Positions 1-8,276 of a stretch of DNA of 40,338 bases are shown here, in pieces. The notes below the pieces were generated by a model that saw only the letters and a list, made by a program, of their open reading frames with translations, was not told where the DNA came from and made no database searches. The stretch's first letter is position 1. The number at the start of each line of letters is the position of its first letter. The position numbers and the translations under genes were made by a program. Source of the stretch: SIG578 sp045655125. GTDB taxonomy: Bacteria; Bacillota; Clostridia; Oscillospirales; Ruminococcaceae. The stretch lies in contig JAZOOR010000062.1 in assembly GCA_045655125.1 (NCBI GenBank), positions 1 through 40,338 of the forward strand, given 5' to 3'.

Positions 1-2
1 CT

Positions 3-1067
3 AAAACTGCCGCAGATTTTTCCTATAATCTTTTTAAAAACGCATATAGTGACAGCGAAAACACACTTATATCACCCGCTTCTGTTATGTACGCGCTTGC
101 AATGGCGGCAAACGGAGCTTCAGGAAACACCCTATCGCAAATAGAAGCGGCTTTTGGGACTGACCGCGACACCTTAAACAAGTATCTGCGAAGCTATCGT
201 TCCTCACTGCCCAAAGATGATGCTACACTTTCTCTTTCGCAGTCTGTTTGGGTCAATTCAAGCTGCGATGTTAAAAATAGCTTTCTTAAGACAAATGCCG
301 ATTATTTCGGCGCAGATATTTTTTCTGCTCCGATGAATATGTCAACGGTCGATGACATAAATCGGTGGGTTAGCGACAAGACTGACGGAGAGATAGACCG
401 AGCCCTAAATCGCCTTACGCCCGATGACCTTTTGGTGCTTGTTAACGCAACTCTCTTTGAAGGAAAATGGAAAACCGAATATAAAGACACCTCTGTAAAA
501 GAGGGCAGCTTTTACAACATAAACAATTCAAAAGCAAAGGTAAATTACCTTTATTCTACCGAGGATATTTACCTTTCGGGAGAGGGCTTCAGCGGATTTG
601 TAAAGCCCTATGCAGGAGAACGCTTTGCCTTTGCGGCACTGCTGCCCGACTCTGATAGCTCACTTAGCTCTCTCGTTTCCTCGCTCAGCGGAAATGAAAT
701 ATCCACACTTATTGAAAATGCAGCAAGACAAGAGGTTTCTGTTGCTATCCCCGAATTTTCAATAAAATGCGACACACCGCTTATTGAGACACTTAAAAAA
801 ATGGGTATAACCGATGCCTTTACCTCAGAGGCAGACTTTTCCGATATGACAGATGATCAGGTTCTGCTTTCACAGGTAGAACACAAGACAAGCATAAAGC
901 TAACCCGACACGGCACCAAAGCCGCTGCCACAACAGTTATAGTTGCTACAAGAGGCTCATATACTGAGCGCAAATCGGTTACCTTAGACAGACCATTCCT
1001 TTATGTTATTTACGACACTCAGGCAGATATGCCCGCCTTTATCGGCACAGTTACAAATCTTTCTTAA
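3..1067 (+). CDS. Serpin-family serine protease inhibitor (5' truncated by window)
   Basis: Serpin-type suicide inhibitor of serine or cysteine proteases. The reading frame is open from base 3, before the first ATG at 87, and this upstream stretch carries the conserved serpin segment ending ENTLISPASV. The true N-terminus, and any signal peptide, therefore lies outside the window. About 354 residues are visible, so only a small N-terminal part is missing from a usual 370-420-residue serpin. The hinge of the reactive-centre loop, GTKAAATT at bases 912-935, keeps the small residues that inhibitory serpins need to insert the loop. The C-terminal DRPFLYVIYD...PAFIGTVTN block is also typical. The scissile bond probably lies in the ATRGSY region, near the Arg, but the loop length makes P1 ambiguous. 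A GIY-YIG gene follows after 11 bases. Family assignment is secure; the target protease is unknown. Confidence 0.93.
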   Translation, partial: KTAADFSYNLFKNAYSDSENTLISPASVMYALAMAANGASGNTLSQIEAAFGTDRDTLNKYLRSYRSSLPKDDATLSLSQSVWVNSSCDVKNSFLKTNADYFGADIFSAPMNMSTVDDINRWVSDKTDGEIDRALNRLTPDDLLVLVNATLFEGKWKTEYKDTSVKEGSFYNINNSKAKVNYLYSTEDIYLSGEGFSGFVKPYAGERFAFAALLPDSDSSLSSLVSSLSGNEISTLIENAARQEVSVAIPEFSIKCDTPLIETLKKMGITDAFTSEADFSDMTDDQVLLSQVEHKTSIKLTRHGTKAAATTVIVATRGSYTERKSVTLDRPFLYVIYDTQADMPAFIGTVTNLS

Positions 1068-1078
1068 CGAGGCGAAAA

Positions 1079-1417
1079 ATGCAAGACTGTTATTATATTT
1101 ACTTGCTGCGCTGCCGCGGCGGCAGCCTATACACAGGCATTACCACCGACTTAAATAGGCGGCTTTATGAGCACCGAGAAAAAAGCGGAAAGGGTGCAAA
1201 ATACACCTCTTCGCACCAGCCCATAGGCTTTGAATGTGCTTTTAAATGTGATAGCAGGCAGCTTGCAAGCCGCCTTGAATACTACATTAAAACTCTCACA
1301 AAGGCAAAAAAAGAGCAGCTTATTAAAAATCCGCTGCTGCTCTCTAAGTTTTTAGGTGAAAAGCTCGAGTGCGAATTGTTTTTCCCCGTAACCTTAAAAG
1401 AGGATAAGGCTCTATGA
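1079..1417 (+). CDS. GIY-YIG nuclease-like protein (YhbQ/YazA type)
   Basis: Small single-domain GIY-YIG protein of 112 residues, the normal size for the YhbQ/YazA group. Members are linked to DNA repair or nucleic-acid processing, but the exact role is poorly defined. The family motifs are visible: YIYLL at residues 6-10, LYTGIT at 17-22 (the GIY-YIG strands), an Arg at 27-28 and the metal-binding Glu at about 67 in the RLEYYIK helix. A GAGG ribosome site lies about 7 bases before the ATG. It follows the serpin by 11 bases, so the two are probably cotranscribed. Its TGA stop is inside the stem of the terminator hairpin. Confidence 0.88.
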   Translation: MQDCYYIYLLRCRGGSLYTGITTDLNRRLYEHREKSGKGAKYTSSHQPIGFECAFKCDSRQLASRLEYYIKTLTKAKKEQLIKNPLLLSKFLGEKLECELFFPVTLKEDKAL

Positions 1418-1434
1418 GCCTTATCCTCTTTTTT
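1396..1434. terminator. Bidirectional rho-independent terminator
   Basis: A near-perfect inverted repeat pairs 1396-1412 with 1416-1432 around a TAT loop. The arms include AGAGGATAAGGCTC and its complement, followed by a T run on the + strand and a shorter U run on the minus strand. It overlaps the stop codon of the GIY-YIG gene and abuts the stop of the convergent HAD gene, so it probably serves both operons. Confidence 0.9.
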
Positions 1435-2269
1435 ATATGTTGTAAATTTCCTTTAAAAGCTCGGTTATTTCGTCTAAAGACTGCATAATCAAATCGGGCT
1501 TATGTTCTCCGTTCAGAGCCTCGTCGAGCGTTCCCTCTCCTGTTAAGACGAAAATTGAGGATGCACGGCTGCCCTCAGTCACCGCAATATCGGTATAAAG
1601 TCTGTCCCCGACAAACGCAATTTTTTCCTCACTAAGACCCGTTTCTTCCTTTATAAATTCAAGGGTATAAGGAGAGGGTTTGCCGAAAAAATCGGGGTAT
1701 CTTCCCGTCGATGCTTCTACAAGCTTTGCAATAGAGCCGCAGTCAGGCATAAATTTCCCATTCTCTATCGGACAGTTCAAATCGGGGTTTATGCCGATAT
1801 AGTCTACACCGTCGCGCACAAACTGGCAAAAACGGTTAAGCCTCTCATATTGAAGGGTGGTGTCAAACCCAAGCACCATAAGGTTAGGATTTTCCTCGTC
1901 AATTTTTATTCCGCGTGCTTTGAAATTCTCTATAAGCGCAGGTGTTCCCAAAACGAAAACTCTCGGCTCGTCATAGTTTTTTTCTATATATCGGATTGCA
2001 ACCTCATTAGAAATTCCGACGTCGTTATCACCGATGCCGTCAATGCCCATTTTTTTAAGCTTCTCTGCATACATTTTAGCATTTCTTGAAGAGTTGTTAG
2101 TGAAAAAGCGGTATTGCTTGCCTGCCTTTTTCACAGTTTTAAGAAATCTTTTAGTAAACGGAAAAAGGGAACTTCCGAGGTAAATTGTGCCGTCCATATC
2201 AAGAACAAAGCACTCTATTTGTTTAAGGCGCTCTATTTTAAAGAGCCTGTCCTGTGACCTTGTGTTCAT
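1433..2269 (-). CDS. HAD-IIA family phosphatase (NagD/pNPPase-like)
   Basis: Cytosolic haloacid-dehalogenase-type phosphatase of subclass IIA, 278 residues. Motif I is DMDGT at residues 24-28 with nucleophile Asp24 and acid/base Asp26. Motif II is TNNSS at 57-61, motif III is the Lys of FFGKPSP at about 197, and motif IV is GDRLYTD at 221-227. The long segment between motifs II and III is the C2 cap typical of NagD-like enzymes, which dephosphorylate small sugar phosphates or nucleotides; the substrate here is unknown. I place the start at 2269 (MNTRSQDR) because an AAGGAG site lies 7 bases upstream; the frame stays open 9 codons further but without a good site. It is the last gene of the mtaB-murT operon and ends at a shared terminator. 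Confidence 0.9.
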   Translation of the reverse strand: MNTRSQDRLFKIERLKQIECFVLDMDGTIYLGSSLFPFTKRFLKTVKKAGKQYRFFTNNSSRNAKMYAEKLKKMGIDGIGDNDVGISNEVAIRYIEKNYDEPRVFVLGTPALIENFKARGIKIDEENPNLMVLGFDTTLQYERLNRFCQFVRDGVDYIGINPDLNCPIENGKFMPDCGSIAKLVEASTGRYPDFFGKPSPYTLEFIKEETGLSEEKIAFVGDRLYTDIAVTEGSRASSIFVLTGEGTLDEALNGEHKPDLIMQSLDEITELLKEIYNI

Positions 2270-2302
2270 ACACCTTCTCCTTAACATAATAGGCAATAAG
2301 CC

Positions 2303-3016
2303 TTAGTCCTTTTTAAGCCCCGCAAGGCTCACGCTATAAGCGCTTTCTTCGTTTGCAAAGCTGATTGGGAAAAGCGGAAATCCCTTTTTCTCATATATTT
2401 TCTGCTCAATATAGGCGCGCAGATGCGGATTTCTGACTAATATGGGGCCTGAAAGCTGAGTTGCAAAAAGACCGCCGCGCACAACCCCCTCATCATTTCT
2501 GTCAGGAGAATTTCCCGCCCCTGACTTAACCCTAAAGAGTGGAGTGTCTACAAGGGTGGTTTCGCTCTGCTTATTCATAAATCCGATAATGGAAGCCTTC
2601 AGAAAGTCGCAGGTGCATACTGTGTCTACGACAATTCTCTTTTCCTTAGCGGCTGTTTCATAATCAAACAGACCGAGGCACTCTATTTGTGTCCCATCTA
2701 AAAGAGTTTTCCTTTTACCGAGCATTTCAAAGCTATTTCCGCAAAAAAGAGCCAAGCCGCCATCATCAAGATAGCTTTCAAATGCGCTCTTAAAGGGCAA
2801 AAAGCTGCGCAGAGCGCGCTCTAAGCTTCTCTCTGTGCCCGCGCCCATATAAACAAAGTCTACATCGGTAAAGTCGATTTCGTCGTAAGCGCTCGCGTTT
2901 GCAAGCTCGACTTCAACACCAAGCGCCTCAATATGACGGGCAACGCAACGGATATTTCCGCTGCTGCCATATAAATTCATAAGGTCGGGATACAATGAAA
3001 GAATTTTTATTTTCAT
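2303..3016 (-). CDS. gatD: Type-1 glutamine amidotransferase, GatD/CobQ-like
   Basis: GatD partners MurT in converting the D-glutamate of lipid II stem peptides to D-isoglutamine, supplying ammonia from glutamine. This 237-residue protein has the family length and start (ILSLYPDLMNLYGSSGNI), a nucleophile-elbow Cys92 in LFCGNSFEMLG, and the C-terminal block TQLSGPILVRNP. In the S. aureus protein, as I recall it, the last block reads TYLHGPIL with catalytic His189. Here the aligned residue is Ser189, so the usual Cys-His pair looks incomplete. An AGAGGA site precedes the ATG. It sits 18 bases downstream of the MurT-like gene, the canonical pairing. Family call is firm; activity is open to question. 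Confidence 0.82.
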   Translation of the reverse strand: MKIKILSLYPDLMNLYGSSGNIRCVARHIEALGVEVELANASAYDEIDFTDVDFVYMGAGTERSLERALRSFLPFKSAFESYLDDGGLALFCGNSFEMLGKRKTLLDGTQIECLGLFDYETAAKEKRIVVDTVCTCDFLKASIIGFMNKQSETTLVDTPLFRVKSGAGNSPDRNDEGVVRGGLFATQLSGPILVRNPHLRAYIEQKIYEKKGFPLFPISFANEESAYSVSLAGLKKD

Positions 3017-3034
3017 TTTGTTTCCTCTTTTCTT

Positions 3035-4387
3035 TTAAAAGGGCAGTCCACATTCTTCGGGAGCCACCGTTTGCACACCTGAGAGAAGCTTGTCCCTATC
3101 CGAGAAGCAAGTTATCGCAATAACGTCTCCTCTGCCGTTTAGTAGCTCTGAGTGAAGCGACGAAACATCAAACACCTGTTTAATCCTCTCTCTCGGAATG
3201 TTTGTGTACTCAAAGCGGTTTGCAAGGTCATAGGCATATCTGCCTGCAAGAATAATTTTAGTAATATTGGGGTGGTCAAGCTTTTCAAAATCTATATCCC
3301 AAAGCCATGAAATCTCACCCGTGAAATACTTGCGGCTTATGGCATCTACAATTATAACCACTGTAGAGGGCTCTTTTGTGCTGCGGGCAAGCTCTATGGA
3401 CTGATTGTAGCTCACGGAATTTTCGTGCTTTGAGGTAAGCAGAACACCGCGGCGAGAACCCACTTTAAAGCAGGTAAGTCTGCCGTTTTTAAGAACATAG
3501 TTGCTGATAGACGCCGCTACCCTCTCACAGTCTGCTCCGACAAGGTCGGCAACCGCAAAGGCGGCAAGACTGTTATAGACGTTGTAAATGCTCTTTAAAA
3601 AGAGTGAAAGCTTATATTTTTCATTGATTGTGACAGTTCCGCTATCTAAATCGAGGCTGCTGACGCAATACTGCGGCGTCTGTCTCTTGTGGCCGCAGGC
3701 AGAGCAGTTATATGAGCCGATATGGGCGTAATGATAATAGTCATAGCTCATTTTCTCTTTACAATTCGGGCAAAACGCACCGTCATCATAAACACTATCA
3801 TTATGCTCCTTAGAAAGCGCGGTTTTCTCAACTCCAAACCAAACAGTTTTGGGATGATTTTTTGCAAAGAGCGAAACCAGCGGGTCATCAGCATTGAGCA
3901 CGAGTGTAGTATCGTCATTTTTGATGCTGTCGAGAATACAATCAAACACCATTTCGGGATGACCGTTTCTCGAAAGCTGGTCTCTATACAGATTGGTTGC
4001 GACATAAAGAGTCGGAGAAAAATGCGAAAAAGTGTAACGCGCAAAGCGCTCATCACTCTCGACAATCAGCACCTGAGAGCGCACCTTTCCCGAGAGGGTG
4101 CAGTCGTTTAAAACAAGTGTAGTAACACCCTCTATCTGATTTGAGCCTTCCTTATTATAGGCAACCTTATAGCCACAATCTGAAAGCACGCGAGCAATCA
4201 ATTCAACGGTTGAGGTTTTGCCGTTACTTCCCGTTACCGCAATAACGTGCTCGCAAAATTTAATTTTGCTGAGTATATCGGGGCAAAGCTTAAGGGCAAT
4301 TTTACCCGGCAGGCTGCTTCCTTTTCCGACAAGCTTTCCTATGCGGGTGAGTATTTTACAAATGATAATAACAAATGCTTTTTTCAC
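3035..4387 (-). CDS. murT: MurT-like Mur ligase (lipid II amidation), GTG start
   Basis: Mur-ligase-fold protein of 450 residues that, with GatD, amidates the alpha-carboxyl of D-Glu in lipid II using ATP. The start is typical of MurT (GKGSSLPGKIALKL at 22-35). The ATP-binding loop is GSNGKTST at 53-60, followed by NADD at 165-168. An inserted zinc ribbon, CPNC at 206-209 and CSAC at 228-231, is a MurT hallmark absent from other Mur ligases. The C-terminal domain has DISWLWD-like EISWLWD at 358-364; the position that I believe supplies the catalytic-triad Asp is Glu here. The usual KNPxGxN block is also diverged, reading KHENSVSYNQ at 320-329. The start is a GTG with an AGAGGCGG site 7 bases upstream. 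Its neighbour gatD lies 18 bases downstream. Confidence 0.85.
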   Translation of the reverse strand: MKKAFVIIICKILTRIGKLVGKGSSLPGKIALKLCPDILSKIKFCEHVIAVTGSNGKTSTVELIARVLSDCGYKVAYNKEGSNQIEGVTTLVLNDCTLSGKVRSQVLIVESDERFARYTFSHFSPTLYVATNLYRDQLSRNGHPEMVFDCILDSIKNDDTTLVLNADDPLVSLFAKNHPKTVWFGVEKTALSKEHNDSVYDDGAFCPNCKEKMSYDYYHYAHIGSYNCSACGHKRQTPQYCVSSLDLDSGTVTINEKYKLSLFLKSIYNVYNSLAAFAVADLVGADCERVAASISNYVLKNGRLTCFKVGSRRGVLLTSKHENSVSYNQSIELARSTKEPSTVVIIVDAISRKYFTGEISWLWDIDFEKLDHPNITKIILAGRYAYDLANRFEYTNIPRERIKQVFDVSSLHSELLNGRGDVIAITCFSDRDKLLSGVQTVAPEECGLPF

Positions 4388-4409
4388 GCAAATTCCGCCT
4401 CTGTCTTTA

Positions 4410-4898
4410 TTATTTCGCCTTGTTTATAGCGTTCACAATGGCATCAACATTTATTTTGTAATCCATATCATATTTTCCGCAGTTTAGCTGTTTTTTCAGC
4501 GTTTGCGGGGTGTAAACAGGGATACTGTCGTTTGCTATCATAGCATTACAAAACGCATTTTCAATAACTATACCGGTATCAATCTTTATCTTGTATATCT
4601 CATTGTCAGAGAGAATTTTTCGCAGTACTAGCTCGCCCTGGCGAGCTTTTTTTATGAGGTTTTCGGTCTGCTCGCGCCGTGTTTTATTCTTAGTAAGCAG
4701 TATAAAGCAGTCATCGTGCTCATTTCCGAAAAGCTCTCCCTTTTTATCAAAAGTTACAAGGGACAATATACCAAAGCAGCCAATAAGAAGCTTATCAAAT
4801 GTATGCTCCTGACCGTCTACTGTTACCTTTACTTCGGATAGAACATTATATTCACGCAAAAGCGAAAACCGCTTTAAAACTCTGCTTGTTTTACTCAT
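4410..4898 (-). CDS. Uncharacterised protein with NERD-like fold, catalytic residues not seen
   Basis: I do not recognise this 162-residue protein with certainty. Its pattern resembles the nuclease-related domain (NERD): a hydrophobic strand DKLLIGCFGILSL at about 35-47, then a charged G-E-L-F-G turn, a Gln/Arg-rich helix (NKTRREQTENLIKKA), and a final strand-helix pair ending in YTPQTLKKQL. In NERD proteins the strand carries an E-x-K nuclease motif; the aligned positions here are V-T-F, so it is probably not a nuclease. No signal peptide or membrane segment is present, so it should be cytosolic. Its ATG overlaps the TGA of mtaB, and its GGAGGAG site lies inside the mtaB coding end, so translation is likely coupled. 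It is followed after 22 bases by the MurT-like gene. Confidence 0.7.
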   Translation of the reverse strand: MSKTSRVLKRFSLLREYNVLSEVKVTVDGQEHTFDKLLIGCFGILSLVTFDKKGELFGNEHDDCFILLTKNKTRREQTENLIKKARQGELVLRKILSDNEIYKIKIDTGIVIENAFCNAMIANDSIPVYTPQTLKKQLNCGKYDMDYKINVDAIVNAINKAK

Positions 4899-6196
4899 TT
4901 TTTCTCCTCCACAATTTCTGCAAGGCAGCCATCCTCATAAAGCGAGGTCAGCTTTACACTTACAATCTCGCCGAGTGCAGCGCTGCAATTTTTAACATAA
5001 ACAGGGATATAATCCTTAGTGTAGCCAATCCCAAAGCCATTTTTTGTTCTGCTTTCTAAAAGAACCTCTGTTGTTTCCCCTATCGCGTCCCTAAGGATTT
5101 CTCGGCGCACGCCCTCTGTCTTTTCTATCATTTTGCGCGCACGCTCTTTTTTTATTTCGGGTGAAATCTGTCCCTCAAATTTTGCAGCCCGAGTCCCCTC
5201 CCTTACAGAATAAGGGAAAACATGTACCTTGAGAAAGCGCATTTCAAGGGCAAAGGCTAAGGACTCATTAAAATCCTCGTCACTTTCTCCCGCAAAGCCA
5301 ACCATAATATCAGTTGTAATAGCTACCTTGGGGAAAGCCGCCCTGAGCTTTTTGACTATATTTCTGTACTCATTGGCAGTGTAGTGCCTGTTCATAGCCT
5401 TAAGGGTTTTATCGCAGCCGCTCTGGAGTGAAAGATGAAACTGAGGACAAAAGCTCTCTATTTTAGAAAGCCTTTCAATATCCTCATCTGATATTATTTC
5501 AGGCTCAAGACTTCCGAGCCTGATCCTTTTTACCCCTTTTATCTTGGATACCGCTTCGACTGCATCTGTAAGAGTTTTACCAAATTCATTTCCATACGAA
5601 GAAAGGTCAATTCCAACAAGTACAATTTCATTGTAGCCATTAGAAACAAGATTTTCAATTTCAATTTGAATTTCATTCAGCGGTTTAGAGCAAATTCTGC
5701 CACGCGCAGTAGGAATAATGCAGTAACTGCAAAATCGGTTACACCCGTCCTGAATTTTAACAAAAGCGCGCGTTCTTTCGTCAAAAGATGTAATATTCAG
5801 GTTTTCTATCTGAGCTATTTTAGGGTGCTCGGTTACGGCAAAGGTCCTTTGCCTTTTATTAAAACACTCTTCGAGCAGCTCTACCACTCTTTTTTTATCC
5901 TTGTTCCCCAAAATTATATCAGTGTACTCCAACTTCTGAGCCTTTTGGGGAAACGCCTGAGGGAAACATCCGATTAGCGCTATAACTGCATCGGGATTAT
6001 TTTTCTTAAAATGACGGGCAGCTTTTTTGCTCTTGGAGTCGCTCGTGGAGGTGACGGTGCAGGAATTTATAATATAAGCATCTGCATTTTGTGAAGGCTC
6101 AACTATTGTATGCCCTCTTTGTAGTAGCAGCTCTGAAATTGCCTGAGATTCATACTGATTAACCTTGCAGCCAAGGGTATACAAAGCTATTCTCAA
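4895..6196 (-). CDS. mtaB: tRNA t6A37 methylthiotransferase MtaB
   Basis: Radical-SAM methylthiotransferase that converts t6A to ms2t6A at position 37 of ANN-decoding tRNAs. The N-terminal UPF0004 domain carries cluster ligands Cys10, Cys46 and Cys77. The radical-SAM motif CNRFCSYC gives Cys152, Cys156 and Cys159. A C-terminal TRAM-like region, starting near TTEVLLESRTKNG, would bind tRNA. I choose the TTG at 6196 (MRIALYTLGCKVNQYESQ) because the sequence AGGCGGTGA lies 8 bases before it; the GTG at 6208 sits inside that Shine-Dalgarno sequence and is unlikely to be used. It is the first gene of a five-gene minus-strand operon with a strong promoter at 6237-6264. Confidence 0.93.
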   Translation of the reverse strand: MRIALYTLGCKVNQYESQAISELLLQRGHTIVEPSQNADAYIINSCTVTSTSDSKSKKAARHFKKNNPDAVIALIGCFPQAFPQKAQKLEYTDIILGNKDKKRVVELLEECFNKRQRTFAVTEHPKIAQIENLNITSFDERTRAFVKIQDGCNRFCSYCIIPTARGRICSKPLNEIQIEIENLVSNGYNEIVLVGIDLSSYGNEFGKTLTDAVEAVSKIKGVKRIRLGSLEPEIISDEDIERLSKIESFCPQFHLSLQSGCDKTLKAMNRHYTANEYRNIVKKLRAAFPKVAITTDIMVGFAGESDEDFNESLAFALEMRFLKVHVFPYSVREGTRAAKFEGQISPEIKKERARKMIEKTEGVRREILRDAIGETTEVLLESRTKNGFGIGYTKDYIPVYVKNCSAALGEIVSVKLTSLYEDGCLAEIVEEKK

Positions 6197-6236
6197 CCCT
6201 GTGTTCACCGCCTTTTTTAAATTATAAACCTATTTT

Positions 6237-6264
6237 ATTATATCATTTTTACTGTTTTTTGCAA
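6237..6264 (-). promoter_or_regulatory. Sigma-A promoter of the mtaB operon
   Basis: On the minus strand, -35 TTGCAA (6259-6264) and -10 TATAAT (6237-6242) are separated by 16 bases. The promoter lies just beyond the terminator of the preceding operon and about 40 bases upstream of mtaB. Confidence 0.8.
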
Positions 6265-6273
6265 TAGAAATTA

Positions 6274-6314
6274 GCAAAAAAGGAAATGGCGGCAGTCCTT
6301 TTAAGACTGCCGCC
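6274..6314 (-). terminator. Rho-independent terminator of the eight-gene transport operon
   Basis: A 10-bp GC-rich stem (6288-6297 paired with 6305-6314, GGCGGCAGTC) with a 7-base loop is followed on the minus strand by ATTTCC and a run of T. It lies 31 bases beyond the stop of the last permease gene. Confidence 0.88.
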
Positions 6315-6345
6315 ACAAAGCATTTTATTTTTTTCACAAAGGGCA

Positions 6346-7341
6346 TTACATACCTGTAAGACCGCTGTGCTCGATACCTTCCATAAATCTTCTCTGAAGG
6401 ATAAGATATCCAAGCATGGGAGGAAGCATAGAAAGGAATGTGCCCGCCATAACAACACCATCGTGGAAGAGGTTGGCATCCTCAATATTTTTGCTTCCTG
6501 CTTCTCCTGCCTCTCCAAGCATATTCTTCTGCATGTCGCCGACAAGAGATTTAAGTGAGTCAACTATCTGAGGAAGCAACTGTGAGTTATAGTCTGTTAA
6601 GAAAATACTGGGCTCATAGTAGTCATTCCAGTGCCATACCATCGAAAGAACAATACAAACAATGGTGGTGGATCCGGCTGCCGGAAATGCGATTCTGAAG
6701 AATGTCTTAATAGGACCGCATCCATCGATAGTTGCCGCCTCTTCGAGAGCCTTTGGAATTCCCAAGAAATACTGCCTATACAAGAATATGAACAGACCGC
6801 CTTTAAGACCATATCCCAAGAAGCAAGGGAAAATGATGGGCCAGTAAGTACCCAGCATCCTAAAGGTAAATTCGCCGATAGTGAACGATAAGTTGGCATA
6901 GGTAATATACATAGGAATAATGATAACCTGAGTAGGAACAAGGATTGAAAGAATAACTATACCAAACAAAATTCCTTTGAGCGGGAAGTTATATCTTGCA
7001 AATCCATATGCTACAAATGAGCAAACAAATACGTGAGCTACTGTTGAAACAATAGTTACAATAAGCGAGTTGGGCAGCGTGCGTCCAATACGCATAACGC
7101 TGATTGCAGTTTCGTAGCTTTTGAGTGTGAGGTTTTTAGGAATCCACTTAATTGTAACATTAAGCAGGTCACTATAGCTCTTAAGCGAGGTTGTAATCAT
7201 ATGAGCGAAGGGATACAGGAACACAAATGCCATTAAGAGAAGCATTCCCCATACAAAAACATCAACAAACTTTACAGGTGATTTTTTGTAAATCTTAAGT
7301 ATGCGATCCTTGGAAGGAATCATTGCTTTAATTTTTTCCAT
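6346..7341 (-). CDS. Carbohydrate ABC transporter permease, MalG type (second pair)
   Basis: Inner-membrane permease subunit of a CUT1-type ABC importer, 331 residues. Six membrane segments are visible, starting at residues 27-47. The cytoplasmic EAA loop, which docks the ATPase, is EEAATIDGCGPIKTFFRIAFP at about 200-220. The protein is longer than a usual 275-300-residue MalG because of a charged insertion around 265-300 (MQKNMLGEAGEAGSKNIED) between the last two membrane segments. A GGAGGGG site precedes the ATG. It is the last gene of the operon, 12 bases after its MalF-type partner, and has no ATPase gene next to it; a shared MsiK-like ATPase elsewhere is likely. Confidence 0.93.
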   Translation of the reverse strand: MEKIKAMIPSKDRILKIYKKSPVKFVDVFVWGMLLLMAFVFLYPFAHMITTSLKSYSDLLNVTIKWIPKNLTLKSYETAISVMRIGRTLPNSLIVTIVSTVAHVFVCSFVAYGFARYNFPLKGILFGIVILSILVPTQVIIIPMYITYANLSFTIGEFTFRMLGTYWPIIFPCFLGYGLKGGLFIFLYRQYFLGIPKALEEAATIDGCGPIKTFFRIAFPAAGSTTIVCIVLSMVWHWNDYYEPSIFLTDYNSQLLPQIVDSLKSLVGDMQKNMLGEAGEAGSKNIEDANLFHDGVVMAGTFLSMLPPMLGYLILQRRFMEGIEHSGLTGM

Positions 7342-7353
7342 ATTATCCCCTCC

Positions 7354-8262
7354 TTACCTATCTTTTACTCTGTTTACGAACGGACGCATAATAAGGAATA
7401 TTAAGCCGACCAGAACGATAATCCAGATAAAGAACAACCAAGCCATTGCTGCGGCATATTCAAATTGCTGCTTAGTAAAGCTGACATTATTGATATATGA
7501 AAGCAGCACATTACCCGAATCATTAAAGCTATCAATAACGGTGTAAACTAAGTTGAGCAGCATCATCGGAGTAATCATAGGCAGTGTAATGAGCCAGAAC
7601 ATCTCCCATTCGCTCGCAGCGTCAACACGGGCAGCCTCGTAAAGCGATGTGGGAACACCCTGCAAGCCCGCAAGGAAAATAACGGTTGGAACGCCGCATT
7701 TCCAAAGAATCGTACTGATAAGATCCAGGAATGTAGAAACAAACTGTGTTACTTCTGCACCAAGGTAAATAGCAACCTCACGAGGAATGAGAACCTCTTT
7801 AACGGTTTCCATTGCTCCGCCGTCTACGCCCTGACTCATAAGCTGATCCATTGCAAAGCCCGAGCCAAGAATAACGGGAAGGAAGAAGATAGCTCTGAAA
7901 ACTGTTCTGCCCTTAAATTTGCGATTGAGCATAACCGCAATGAGAAGTGAGAACACATTTACAAAAGGAACTGTTTGAAGAAGCTCTTTTATATTTCTGA
8001 AATAGTATCCAATATACTTTACGTCTGTGGTAAGCGCATCAGTATAATGCGAGAGACCTGCAGATTCAATTGTATACTGAGTATAGTCGGTGATGTTTGA
8101 AAAACTCATTTCGAGAGAACGCCATATTGGGAACGCGAATAAAAGCGCTGTTCCGATAACCCAAGGGAGAATGAACAAATAGCCGTTCATAGACTCTTTA
8201 CGTTTGAGTGTCCAAAACTTACCACCGGCAGGTTTTGTACGTTTTTTTACATTTTCAGCCAT
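7354..8262 (-). CDS. Sugar ABC transporter permease, MalF/UgpA type (second pair)
   Basis: Inner-membrane permease of 302 residues with six membrane segments (first at about 28-46) and the EAA loop YEAARVDAASEWEMFWLITLP at 208-228. The region between segments two and four contains an added stretch (DQLMSQGVDGGAMETVKEVLIP, about 139-160) that is not usual in short UgpA-type proteins. It forms a heterodimer with the MalG-type protein downstream, 12 bases away. It follows the DUF5696-like gene by 14 bases, so the anchored protein and this permease pair are produced together. Confidence 0.93.
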   Translation of the reverse strand: MAENVKKRTKPAGGKFWTLKRKESMNGYLFILPWVIGTALLFAFPIWRSLEMSFSNITDYTQYTIESAGLSHYTDALTTDVKYIGYYFRNIKELLQTVPFVNVFSLLIAVMLNRKFKGRTVFRAIFFLPVILGSGFAMDQLMSQGVDGGAMETVKEVLIPREVAIYLGAEVTQFVSTFLDLISTILWKCGVPTVIFLAGLQGVPTSLYEAARVDAASEWEMFWLITLPMITPMMLLNLVYTVIDSFNDSGNVLLSYINNVSFTKQQFEYAAAMAWLFFIWIIVLVGLIFLIMRPFVNRVKDR

Positions 8263-8276
8263 TGTTTATCTCCTTT

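Noticed and set aside
3722..4111. Plus-strand open frame of 129 codons inside the MurT-like gene
   Set aside because: Antisense shadow of a gene with clear Mur-ligase motifs.
6208..6208. GTG at 6208 as the mtaB start codon
   Set aside because: It lies within the Shine-Dalgarno sequence AGGCGGTGA. The TTG at 6196 has the right spacing and gives the usual MtaB N-terminus.
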